From the NCBI GenBank assembly GCA_029259795.1, contig JAJDEM010000008.1:1-34190 (forward strand): a stretch of DNA of 34,190 nt. The letters are read 5' to 3'. Numbering within the stretch: the first letter of the stretch is position 1; the number at the start of each line of letters is the position of its first letter. Positions 1 through 7,823 of this stretch are shown here, in pieces. The position numbers and the translations under genes are program-made. Source of the DNA: Planctomycetota bacterium. GTDB lineage: Bacteria; Planctomycetota; PLA2; JAEUHO01. The notes below the pieces were generated by a model. It had not been told where the DNA came from and did not search any database. It saw only the letters and a program-made list of their open reading frames with translations.

Positions 1-1
1 C

Positions 2-2149
2 CATGCCACGGATGTCGTCGAGTGCGACGGTGGCAATCGGCGTTGCCGCGCCGGTCGAGATATCCAACTCCATGAGCGTGCCAGTCGGCCGATCGATGGC
101 GAGGAGCGCGGCGCTGTCAGGGTCGAAGGCCAGCGCTTCGATGTTCGCGGCCGGCAGGGGCGAGCCGATGCTCGTCGCGGTCCCGTCGGTCGTGTTGATG
201 GACACGAGGACTCGTGCGATGAAGTCGAACCCGAAGAGCACGCCCGTGCCGCCTCGCGGGTCGAAGGCCAGGCTGCGCACGTCCCTCGCGCCCAGCGCAC
301 CCGCGGCGCCGATGCGCGTGAAGATGCCCTCGCCACTGACGCGGTAGAGGCTCTGGCTTGCACCGTCGACGGCGTACGTCGTCGTGGTCAGGGGATCGTG
401 GGTCATGCCTTCGATGGCAAGTCCGGCAGCGCCACCCTGCTCGGTCGCAGTGCCCGACGACAGGTCGACGATCAGGCGAGTGAACGTCGTCTGGTCGAAC
501 GCGGTGAGCTCGTTGCCCGCCCAGGCGAGTGAGAGGGCGTGCACCGCGTCGTGGCCGAGGTTCGGCACCGTGAGCTGCTCCACGGTCACGAGGGCATCTG
601 CGTTGAGGTCCGATCCGACGAGCCTAAGCTCGGGCGGCAGCCAGGCCAAGGCGCCCAAGGACGCGAACGACCCCTGGTCGAGGAGGGTCGGCACGCTGCC
701 CGGGAGCGGCGCGAACGCGAGCAGACTCTGGCTCGTGTCGGCGAAGGCAAGTAGCTCCTCGCGAGCCGGGTCGTAGGCGAGGCTCTGAATGCCCCCATGC
801 CCCGTGAGGACCGTCAGCACCGTGCCTGCGCCCGTGGACGGCACGATCTCGAGGACGGTACTGGTCGCCGTGTGGACGGCGTAGAGCGTTCCTCCGACAC
901 AGGCAAGGGAGTCGAGCCCGTTCCAGGGCCCTCCGGCCGCCGCAACGGAGGCAAGCGGCAACACACTGCCCGTGGACGGGTCGACCTGATGCAGCTGCAG
1001 GCTGGTGCCTGCGATGGTGTAGATCGAGCCGTTCGAAGGGTCGAAGGCCGCGCCGCTGAGTCCCGTCACATTGATGACCGTCGTCGGCTGGCGCCAGCCC
1101 GTCGCCGCGTCTGCGTGGAAGACGAGCCCGAAGTCCGGCTGCACGCCGTAGATCTCGGCGGTCGCGGGGTTGGCGGTCAGGCCGAGCACGCGGTTCCATG
1201 CGATCCACGAGCCTGAGGGATCGAGCTCATGCAGTCCGCCGTCACTCGCGGCGACACCGAACCAGAGTCCGCTCAACGGTGCGTGCGCCAGGCACTGCAG
1301 CGCGCCTCCGGGCAGCGTGACCAGCCGCCGCGCATCACCGCTTGCAGGATCGACCAGGACGACGTCGCCCCGCGTTGCATCGACGCCGATCAGGCCGAGG
1401 TTGGGCGCGCTGGCCAGGGCGCGGACGTCACTGCCGCTTGCGCCCAGGGGGCCGACCGTGGTCGGCAGCCCGGTGAGCGGGTTGAGCTCGAGCAGCACGT
1501 CGCTCGCGGTGTCGATGGCATACAGCTTCTCGGCTCCGACGTTGCCGTGGAACGCGAGGGCCTCGATCGCGCTGTAGCCGGAGATCGTTCCGATCGTCTG
1601 CGTCGCGACGTTGGTCGGATCGACGGTGTGGAGTACGTCGTCGTTTCCGGCGCCCCCCCTCGTGACCACGAGCAACCGCTGGTTGGCGGTGTCGTAGCTC
1701 ATGCCGCGGACGGCGCGGAGCGTCGAGACGCCGCGCAGCGTGGGCTCGCTATCGCCCGGGCCGAGTACCCGCAACACGCCAGTCTCTCCGTCGAGCGTGT
1801 AGACGATGTCGCTGTCCGGATCGATCGCGGCGCCATGCACGGCGGCAAAGCCGCTGTGCGACGGAAGCACCGGGAGCGGCACCACCGTCGGCGCGGGAGG
1901 CGGCGGCGGCGGCGGCGGATCCGTGGGCGGCGGATCCGTCGGGGGCGGATCGCTGGGCGGCGGATCCGTGGGGGGCGGATCCGACGGCGGAGGATCCGAG
2001 GGCGGCGGGTTGCCGCCTGAAGGGCCAGGCACCTCGTAGGTCGTCGGCCCACCCTCTGTGGAGCTTCCGCCGCCACCGCCACCGCAGCCCAGCAGAGGTG
2101 CGGCGGTCAGCGCAAGGACGATCCCGAGAAGTCGAGTCGTGTTCACCAT
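2..2149 (-). CDS. Lipoprotein with proline-rich linker and beta-propeller-like repeats (3' end outside window)
   Basis: The frame stays open from an ATG at 2149 to the left edge, so the C-terminus is missing; at least 716 codons are present. The N-terminus is a lipoprotein signal: a short basic start, a hydrophobic stretch and a lipobox ending Leu-Leu-Gly-Cys with Cys22, followed by a Gly run. Residues about 46-83 form a linker of repeated (S/T)DPPP units. The rest consists of repeated blocks with FDP or YDP, a YAID/LLAID-type strand and VDPxTG-type turns, typical of beta-propeller (NHL/DUF4394-like) proteins. An AGGAGG Shine-Dalgarno lies 5 nt before the ATG. I infer a surface-exposed, outer-membrane-anchored binding protein; no enzymatic motif is visible and the ligand is unknown. 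Confidence 0.8.
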   Translation of the reverse strand, partial: MVNTTRLLGIVLALTAAPLLGCGGGGGGSSTEGGPTTYEVPGPSGGNPPPSDPPPSDPPPTDPPPSDPPPTDPPPTDPPPPPPPPAPTVVPLPVLPSHSGFAAVHGAAIDPDSDIVYTLDGETGVLRVLGPGDSEPTLRGVSTLRAVRGMSYDTANQRLLVVTRGGAGNDDVLHTVDPTNVATQTIGTISGYSAIEALAFHGNVGAEKLYAIDTASDVLLELNPLTGLPTTVGPLGASGSDVRALASAPNLGLIGVDATRGDVVLVDPASGDARRLVTLPGGALQCLAHAPLSGLWFGVAASDGGLHELDPSGSWIAWNRVLGLTANPATAEIYGVQPDFGLVFHADAATGWRQPTTVINVTGLSGAAFDPSNGSIYTIAGTSLQLHQVDPSTGSVLPLASVAAAGGPWNGLDSLACVGGTLYAVHTATSTVLEIVPSTGAGTVLTVLTGHGGIQSLAYDPAREELLAFADTSQSLLAFAPLPGSVPTLLDQGSFASLGALAWLPPELRLVGSDLNADALVTVEQLTVPNLGHDAVHALSLAWAGNELTAFDQTTFTRLIVDLSSGTATEQGGAAGLAIEGMTHDPLTTTTYAVDGASQSLYRVSGEGIFTRIGAAGALGARDVRSLAFDPRGGTGVLFGFDFIARVLVSINTTDGTATSIGSPLPAANIEALAFDPDSAALLAIDRPTGTLMELDISTGAATPIATVALDDIRGM
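1917..2006 (-). repeat. 15-bp coding tandem repeat (six units) encoding (S/T)DPPP
   Basis: Six near-identical 15-bp units, most with GGATCC on the plus strand, encode the proline-rich spacer between the lipid anchor and the propeller. The period is a multiple of three, so unit gain or loss changes linker length without breaking the frame. Similar Asp-Pro-rich repeats occur in the FHA protein at 24678-24722. Confidence 0.85.
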
Positions 2150-2282
2150 GGGAAGCCTCCTGGCGGGCGTTGGAATCCGCTCGCCTAGCGACGGGGACAC
2201 TTGCCCATCGACTTCCTGCGACCGCTTAGGGGAGACCTCCTACATCAGATGCTTGCAATGGCTGGCGCCGCGGGTGCTGGTC

Positions 2283-3965
2283 TCAGCGCGGCGACACGGG
2301 CGTCGTCTCGTAGCGCACGGCGCCGTTCTTGAGGATGACGAGCGCGCCCTGGGCGGGGATCGGCATGTAGATGCCGAGTGCCTCCAGGGTGGTCGCGCCG
2401 GCGGCTGCCGGTGCCGAGGAGGAGCCGCCGTACTTCAAGGACTTTACGACGACGTAGCCGCCAAACAGGGTGAGCGAGAGCCCGTTGATCGCCAGCCCCG
2501 CCGGCTTCCAGCGAACGGCGCGCTTCAGCTCGTGCTTCGCAACGCGGTCTTCGATGCGGATCTGGCCGTCGCTCATCGTCACGTAGAACACCGGTGCGTC
2601 GAGCGGCAGGTCCTTGGCCCTCGAGCGGTCGCCGCCTCCCGTGGCACTGCCGCCAGCGCCGCCAGGTACGCCATCCGTGCGCGCCTTCGCCTGTTCCGCG
2701 ACGACGGCGGGGATGAGCTCGGAGATGCCTGCCGCCTCTGCCGCGTCCACGATCGATGCCAGGGCCGCGCGGCGGCCGCCGAAGTCACCGAGGCCACGCC
2801 AGGCAGCGGCTGCGTCTCGCGCCGCCGCCGGGAAGTTCGCCTTGCCTGCCTTGTTGGCCTGCACGAGAGCCCGGGCCGTCTTGGCGCGCGCGGAGAGGTG
2901 CGGGGCGCAGGGGCCCGTGCCGATGCTGAGCTTCTTCAGCGCGAGCAGGGCCCGCTTGCTCTTGCCTTGGCGCGCCGTGGCGACGGCAGCGCGGATCGTG
3001 AGATCCGCCTGGAGCTCCGGTACGGAGGCCTTGGGCGGCTGATGGAGGATGGCCTTCGCCAGCGCGAGGATGGCCCGCTTGTCGTTCGTCTTCTCCGCAA
3101 TCAGCAGGGCTTGACGATCCAGGAAGCTGGGCGGAACGACGGCGCCGTAGCCCGACCGTGCGCTCGCCTCACGCAGCGCGCGCAGCCACGGCGCCGCGCG
3201 TTCATCAGGCTTCGCGTGCAGCATCTCGATGGCCTTCTTGAGGTTCCACGCCACCGCCTGCTGCGGCTGCGGAACCCGCTCGGTGTGCACGAGCTTGTAG
3301 ACCCGGCTCAAGGGGTCCAGCGCTTCGGTCAACGCATTGCCGACGAGGTGCAGGTTCGCGAGGTTGTTGAGGCTCCAGGCTTCGCCCACGGCGTCGCCGA
3401 TCTCCTGACGAATGTCGATGGCACCTGTGTAGTAGGCGATCGCAAGCCCGCTCGCCTTGTGCCTCACGGCGAGGGAGCCAAGGCTGTGCAGCGTCTGCCC
3501 CCGCAGCTTGTGCAGCTGGCGCGACTCGGCCGCTTGCTCGATCGGTGTCATGAGCGCCTCGGCCTCCTCGAAGGTCTTGCGCGAGGACGCTGCTTCCCAG
3601 AGCGCGCTGAAGGCGCTCGTGACCTCCGGGTAGACGCTCTCCTCGACGACGGCGATGTCCATGAGCGTCTGAAAGGGCTTCTGGATCTCCGTCATGAGCC
3701 CGGCGCGTACCAGGTTCCAGATCAGGGCCCGCTGGGTGATCGCGCGGTCGGCGGGCTTCTCGCCATCTACGCGTGCGTAGATCTCAAGCGCCTCGCGGAG
3801 CTTCTTGACGGCTGCCGTGTGGTCTTTCTTGTTCCAGTCAGCCGCCGCGTCGTTGCGCAGGGTCTTGGCGCGCTCGAGCGGATTGTCATCGGCGGCGGCG
3901 ACGGCGCAGGTCAGGCAGATGCAGGCCGCAGCGAAGCGCAGGCCGCGCAGGGTGAGAGTCGTCAT
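2283..3965 (-). CDS. Exported TPR-containing protein of unknown function
   Basis: The 560-residue product begins with a signal peptide (hydrophobic region about residues 10-23, likely cut after the Ala run near 25). Helical TPR-like repeats follow through about residue 430, including the clear stretch AWSLNNLANLHL. After a Gly/Ser-rich linker, the C-terminal 100 residues are beta-rich and open with FYVTMSDGQIRIED. The start is the ATG at 3965, with GGAGGA 7 nt upstream; the longer open frame upstream overlaps the divergent gene and has no such signal. It is transcribed away from the small lipoprotein gene at 4088. I infer a periplasmic scaffold or binding protein; no family can be named. Confidence 0.75.
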   Translation of the reverse strand: MTTLTLRGLRFAAACICLTCAVAAADDNPLERAKTLRNDAAADWNKKDHTAAVKKLREALEIYARVDGEKPADRAITQRALIWNLVRAGLMTEIQKPFQTLMDIAVVEESVYPEVTSAFSALWEAASSRKTFEEAEALMTPIEQAAESRQLHKLRGQTLHSLGSLAVRHKASGLAIAYYTGAIDIRQEIGDAVGEAWSLNNLANLHLVGNALTEALDPLSRVYKLVHTERVPQPQQAVAWNLKKAIEMLHAKPDERAAPWLRALREASARSGYGAVVPPSFLDRQALLIAEKTNDKRAILALAKAILHQPPKASVPELQADLTIRAAVATARQGKSKRALLALKKLSIGTGPCAPHLSARAKTARALVQANKAGKANFPAAARDAAAAWRGLGDFGGRRAALASIVDAAEAAGISELIPAVVAEQAKARTDGVPGGAGGSATGGGDRSRAKDLPLDAPVFYVTMSDGQIRIEDRVAKHELKRAVRWKPAGLAINGLSLTLFGGYVVVKSLKYGGSSSAPAAAGATTLEALGIYMPIPAQGALVILKNGAVRYETTPVSPR

Positions 3966-3999
3966 CGGGTCCTCCTCCTCAGGGCTGCCGGCTTGGACG

Positions 4000-4005
4000 A
4001 TCCTA
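4000..4005 (-). promoter_or_regulatory. -10 box TAGGAT for the TPR protein gene
   Basis: TAGGAT on the minus strand lies 34 nt before the ATG at 3965, leaving room for a leader of about 28 nt that contains the Shine-Dalgarno. It fits the TANNNT pattern before many genes in this window. No convincing -35 is visible. Confidence 0.4.
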
Positions 4006-4048
4006 CGCCGAGATGCTTGCACGGGGGGCGCGAGAGGCATCGCTCGCG

Positions 4049-4054
4049 TAGAGT
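4049..4054 (+). promoter_or_regulatory. -10 box TAGAGT for the small lipoprotein gene
   Basis: TAGAGT lies 33 nt before the ATG at 4088 in a strongly GC-rich divergent intergenic region; GGAG lies 7 nt before the start. It is one of the few TANNNT matches there. There is no recognisable -35. Confidence 0.35.
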
Positions 4055-4087
4055 CGGGCGCGCCCGCGCCCCCCCCGGAGTCGTCCC

Positions 4088-4417
4088 ATGCTCTCCCTTC
4101 GCCGACTGATCCTGACCCTTGGCCTCGCCAATCTGATCGTGCTCTGCCTGATCGCGTGCGGCGACGACGGCGTGGCCTCCGATCCCGAGCTCGAGCGCCG
4201 GGTCGAGCAGCTGGAGTCCTGGCGGATGCTCGTCGAGCAGCGCGATGCATCCTCCACCGCGTTCATGCGCTCCCAGCACGAGCTGAACAAGGTGGTGCAG
4301 GGGAGTCTCACCCAGGCCTCCGAGGCGGCTGTACGGGCCGATGCCTCCCTGACCCGGCAGCGCGCGGCCTTGAATCAGCTGGCCGACATCGTGAAGGGCA
4401 TGCTCGAGCGCAAGTAA
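4088..4417 (+). CDS. Small coiled-coil lipoprotein
   Basis: The product has 109 residues: a basic N-terminus, a hydrophobic helix (about 8-23) and a lipobox Leu-Ile-Ala-Cys (Cys24) followed by GDD, indicating lipid attachment. The mature part is highly charged with regular heptad-like Leu/Val spacing (ELERRVEQLES onward) and predicts one long amphipathic or coiled-coil helix. GGAG precedes the ATG by 7 nt. Small helical lipoproteins of this kind often act as envelope spacers or oligomeric anchors, but that is inference. It has no recognisable family, and its neighbours are also exported proteins. Confidence 0.7.
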   Translation: MLSLRRLILTLGLANLIVLCLIACGDDGVASDPELERRVEQLESWRMLVEQRDASSTAFMRSQHELNKVVQGSLTQASEAAVRADASLTRQRAALNQLADIVKGMLERK

Positions 4418-4466
4418 TCTGCGCCGCTTGCTGAAACACACAGAGGCTGGGAGGCGTCAGGTCTGC

Positions 4467-4682
4467 ATGCTCTGAAGCCTCAATCATCCCCGTCGGATCG
4501 CGGTCGCGGTCCTCTTCGCCGGTGCCGGCCTTCTGGCGCAGTACGCCTTCGGCCTCGCCAATGGCTGGGCCTGGGGCCTGCTCGCCGGGCTCATCGCCGC
4601 GCCGCTCATCCCCGTGCCCGGCGCCGGCTGTGGTGTGCGGAGCCCCGACGAGGGCGCAGCGCCCGGCGACGACACGCCGTAG
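4467..4682 (+). pseudogene. Possible remnant of a small two-helix membrane protein (in-frame TGA at codon 3)
   Basis: From 4476 to a TAG at 4680-4682 one frame encodes a hydrophobic, plausible membrane segment (RRIAVAVLFAGAGLLAQYAF, then a second Gly/Ala/Leu-rich helix) and a polar tail ending GDDTP. The only upstream ATG in frame (4467) is followed by CTC and then TGA (4473-4475). No ATG, GTG or TTG occurs before the first helix. GGGAGG lies 12 nt upstream of that ATG. Either this is a small gene killed by a nonsense change, or it uses an unusual start, or the open frame is chance in GC-rich DNA. The rest of 4418-4699 holds nothing else I can identify. Confidence 0.25.
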
Positions 4683-4699
4683 GGATCCGCTGCGGTGGA

Positions 4700-7660
4700 T
4701 CAGCGCACATCGAGGTCGATGACGATCTCCGTGTGCCCGTCGCACTCGATGGTCTTATCAAGGCTCCCCTTGGCGGCCACCCCCGACGTACCGAAGCCGC
4801 GCATCGGCATGGCGTGCAAGTCGAAGGTACCCGCGCCCAGACCCTTGAGCAGCACTTCCGCCTCGCCGCGTGAGTTGACGTGGCGGGTGTAGGTGAAGCC
4901 CGTCTTGGCGTGGGCATTCGCGTAGATCCGCGGCGGATCCTGGCCCTCCTTCACCTTGAGGCGGAACCGGACGGTGGCCCCCGCCTCCGTCGTTACCGTG
5001 CCGAGGTCGGTGCCCGTTCCCAGCGTCACCTTCTCCATGACGGCTGGCGCCCGGCCCTGCTGGTCGAAGACCATGGTGTAGGTGCCGGGCTTGAAGCCAG
5101 CCAACGCGTAGGCGCCGTCCTTCAGGTTCGCCATCAACCTCTGGTCTGCCGTGCCTTCCGGAGCGCCCGTGTAGAGGTACACGCCGACCTGGGAGGTGCG
5201 CGGGTTGCGGGTCTTGGGCGGCGCGGGGTCCATCTTGAAGGTTGCCGACCCGCCTGCGATCAACTCCAGCACCACATCGGCGCGGATCTCCTTGACGTCG
5301 ACGCGCCCGCCGGGGCTTGCGGCAATCAGCTGCGGATGCGTAACGCCCAGCGTCACGGTGCGGTTGCCGGGCACACGGATCGAGAACGTGCCATCCGCGC
5401 GCACGCTCGTACCGCTGAAGCGCGCCATCGGATCGACCGTCCCATCGGCCGCCAGGATCGAGACGCGTGCCCCCCGCGTCTGGAAGCCCTCCGGCACCGT
5501 GACGCGCCCGGCCAGGTTGCCGACCGTGGAGAGGTCAAGCTCGACCACGGACTCCTTGCCGGTTTCGACGGTGAAGGCTCCGGAGCGTGCTTGCGACTGC
5601 GCGTCGCTCGCCTCGTACTCACCCGGCGCGAACGGGCCCAGGCGTCGCAGGACCCAGCCGTTCTCCGTACCCAGCTCGACCGGGCCTCCGCCGATACCGG
5701 GCGGGCGGAAGCCGCGAGCCATCTGCCCCGCCTTGTTGACCTGGACGTTGTGATGGCCGTCTGTGGGCGGCTTGATCTTGAGCAGCACCGTGCCGCCACG
5801 GGCGAGCGTGATGTCGACCTTCGCGAGCGCGTCACCCTCGGCGGGAGGAATCGAGAACGGGAAGGGGAGGAAGCCCTGCGCGTTGAACGACGCCTTGATC
5901 TCGGTCTCCGAGCGGGCAACCTCGAAGCGGAGCGTGCCCGCCGCCGGGTCCTCGTCCTTTGCCCCGACGCCGCCGCCCCCCTGGACGCTGTAGTTCGGGG
6001 GTAGGCGGGCCTCACCATCGATCAGGATCCGCAGCTCCACCGGCCGCTGCTCGGGCAGGGTCGCCTCGACACGCCCGCCGGTCTCCTCCTTGAGGTTCAC
6101 GGAACCGAGCGGGATGGTCCCGTGCGGGGTTGCCGTGCGCGCGGCGAACACATCGAGCAGGTACTGGTAGGGGATCACGAACTCGTGCTCCCCTGTGGGG
6201 CCGAGCTTCTTGGGGTCGACGACGACGTTGTTGCCCTGGCCGCGCATAGAGACGTAGTAGCCCTCGGCGGGGGAGCCGTCCGCGTGCGTGAGGACCACCG
6301 TGACCCTGCGCGGGATGGCGAATGTCGCCTCCCGCAGCGCCTGCCCCACAGGGCTGGCCATGACGCTGGCGAACGCGCCACTCGGGGCGACCGCGATCAC
6401 ATGGAACAGCCCTGCGTTGCACTCCTCGGCCACGATGTGGCCGTTCTCGATACGTGCCGAGGTCGGGAGCGTTGCCGTGACGGCGCCGCGGGCCTGCTTG
6501 AAGGTGAGCTCGGTTCCCTCGGGCGGCGCGTGCGGGTTGTCGCTTGCGAGCGGCCAGCGAATCTGGCGCGTCTTCTGCAGCTCGATCCGCACTTCGGTAT
6601 CGCCCGGCTTGATGCTGCGGTGCATACGGATGTTGCCCCGTCCCGAGTAGCCGGCCGCCTCCGCATTGACCTGTACGGCTGCTTCAAGCGACAGCCCTGG
6701 GATGCTCGCCTGCCCCGCCGCGTCGGTGACGAGCTCGGGCATGGCGGGGACCCAGGGCAGCATCCGGCTGTAGGTGGTTCGGACCCTTTCGTCCACGACG
6801 ATTTGAGCGCCCTCGATGGGATCGCCCGTCTCCTTGTCGACGACGGTTGCGAGCAAGGAGCGCTCCGGACCCAGTGTGATCACAAGGGCGCTCGGTGTGG
6901 GCTGGGGCAGGCCGCACTTGGCGGTCCCGCGCCCGTAGCCGTCCGCGACGCCGTGTACGCGGTAGCCCCCGGACGCTAGTGCGGGCAGGTGGGCCTTGCC
7001 CGCGGCATCAGTGCGTACGTCTGCGACGACGGCGCTCGACCACATCACGTTGGCTTCCAGCAGGACGCGCGCGCCCGAGGCTCCTGTGCCGTCGGCGTGC
7101 TTGACCTGCACGTCCAGCGCGTGGCTCGGGCCCAGCACGGCGACCGGCATCGTCAGCTCCGCAGGCATCGCCGTGTAGGCACTCGCGCCCACGTCGATGG
7201 CGAAGCGCTTGTGGCGGGCGCGCGCGACGATGTGGCCCCACGTTGAAGGGCGCACGAGTCCTTGGATGCGGTAGTGGCCGCTTGCATCCGTCGTGCCCGT
7301 GGGCGGCTCTTGCTCGCTCGCGTAGCTGACGACGATGGAGACCGTCGCACCCGCGACAGGGCGCCTGCGGTCGTCGAGGACGCGACCCAGGACCGTCACG
7401 CTGTTCGGCGGCGGGGGCGCCGGCTCCACCGTCGGTAGCTCCGCAGGTTTCTCCTGCCCCTTGGCTTCCAAGGCGGGGCCCTGCCCGGACTTCGTCCGGG
7501 GGGTCTCGTCGTGATCGGCGTCGCCTTCCTGGAGCGGCGGCGCGCTCGGCGGCGTCTCGGGAGCCGTGTCCGGGGCGGGTTCCTCCAGGCGTTGCAGGCC
7601 GAGCCAAGCCAGCAGGGCGAGGGCAGCAACGGCGAGGGCGACGAGCAGCGGTCGCGGCAT
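4700..7660 (-). CDS. Large anchored surface protein with carboxypeptidase-regulatory-like beta-sandwich repeats
   Basis: The product has 986 residues. Residues 1-22 form one hydrophobic helix after MPR, acting as an uncleaved anchor or signal. A Pro/Glu/Asp-rich linker runs to about residue 85. Several beta-sandwich modules follow with the hallmark GRVLDDRRRPVAGATVS ... TDASGHYRIQGL pattern of carboxypeptidase regulatory-like/CNA-B folds. The pattern recurs, for example as VDKETGDPIEGAQIVVDE and TDAAGQASIPGL. No peptidase catalytic domain is present, so the modules appear structural. GGAGG lies 5 nt before the ATG. The gene converges on the possible remnant at 4467-4682. Likely role: an extracellular or periplasmic adhesion or structural protein; this is inferred from fold only. 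Confidence 0.75.
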   Translation of the reverse strand: MPRPLLVALAVAALALLAWLGLQRLEEPAPDTAPETPPSAPPLQEGDADHDETPRTKSGQGPALEAKGQEKPAELPTVEPAPPPPNSVTVLGRVLDDRRRPVAGATVSIVVSYASEQEPPTGTTDASGHYRIQGLVRPSTWGHIVARARHKRFAIDVGASAYTAMPAELTMPVAVLGPSHALDVQVKHADGTGASGARVLLEANVMWSSAVVADVRTDAAGKAHLPALASGGYRVHGVADGYGRGTAKCGLPQPTPSALVITLGPERSLLATVVDKETGDPIEGAQIVVDERVRTTYSRMLPWVPAMPELVTDAAGQASIPGLSLEAAVQVNAEAAGYSGRGNIRMHRSIKPGDTEVRIELQKTRQIRWPLASDNPHAPPEGTELTFKQARGAVTATLPTSARIENGHIVAEECNAGLFHVIAVAPSGAFASVMASPVGQALREATFAIPRRVTVVLTHADGSPAEGYYVSMRGQGNNVVVDPKKLGPTGEHEFVIPYQYLLDVFAARTATPHGTIPLGSVNLKEETGGRVEATLPEQRPVELRILIDGEARLPPNYSVQGGGGVGAKDEDPAAGTLRFEVARSETEIKASFNAQGFLPFPFSIPPAEGDALAKVDITLARGGTVLLKIKPPTDGHHNVQVNKAGQMARGFRPPGIGGGPVELGTENGWVLRRLGPFAPGEYEASDAQSQARSGAFTVETGKESVVELDLSTVGNLAGRVTVPEGFQTRGARVSILAADGTVDPMARFSGTSVRADGTFSIRVPGNRTVTLGVTHPQLIAASPGGRVDVKEIRADVVLELIAGGSATFKMDPAPPKTRNPRTSQVGVYLYTGAPEGTADQRLMANLKDGAYALAGFKPGTYTMVFDQQGRAPAVMEKVTLGTGTDLGTVTTEAGATVRFRLKVKEGQDPPRIYANAHAKTGFTYTRHVNSRGEAEVLLKGLGAGTFDLHAMPMRGFGTSGVAAKGSLDKTIECDGHTEIVIDLDVR

Positions 7661-7751
7661 GGGGGCCTCCAGGAGCGATCAGGGCAGCCCGCGAGCCTCT
7701 CGGATCCGGGTCATCTGGAGGTCTTCGCGTGGCTGTTGGGCGGGAGGAATC

Positions 7752-7780
7752 AAAAAAGGGCGGCCTCAGGGGGGCGGCCG
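7752..7780 (-). terminator. Hairpin plus T-run, terminator-like, upstream of the beta-sandwich gene
   Basis: On the minus strand a CGGCC/GGCCG stem with a C-rich 10-nt loop is followed by CCC and six T (7752-7757). It points toward the gene starting at 7660, yet no minus-strand gene lies upstream of it. It could be an attenuator, an insulator against read-through, or chance; the stem is only 5 bp. Confidence 0.25.
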
Positions 7781-7793
7781 TTCCCGGATTGCC

Positions 7794-7799
7794 TAGAAT
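7794..7799 (+). promoter_or_regulatory. -10 box TAGAAT for the thioredoxin-like protein gene
   Basis: TAGAAT (5 of 6 to TATAAT) lies 24 nt before the ATG at 7824, giving a short leader of about 18 nt that carries AAGGAG. No good -35 is seen. Confidence 0.45.
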
Positions 7800-7823
7800 C
7801 CCGCTGTCCCTCAAGGAGTTCCC

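Noticed and set aside
2058-4109. Long plus-strand open frame opposite the TPR gene
   Set aside because: Its product is Arg/Gly-rich with no domain or membrane signal; the minus frame has a signal peptide, TPRs and a Shine-Dalgarno. It is a GC-rich antisense shadow.
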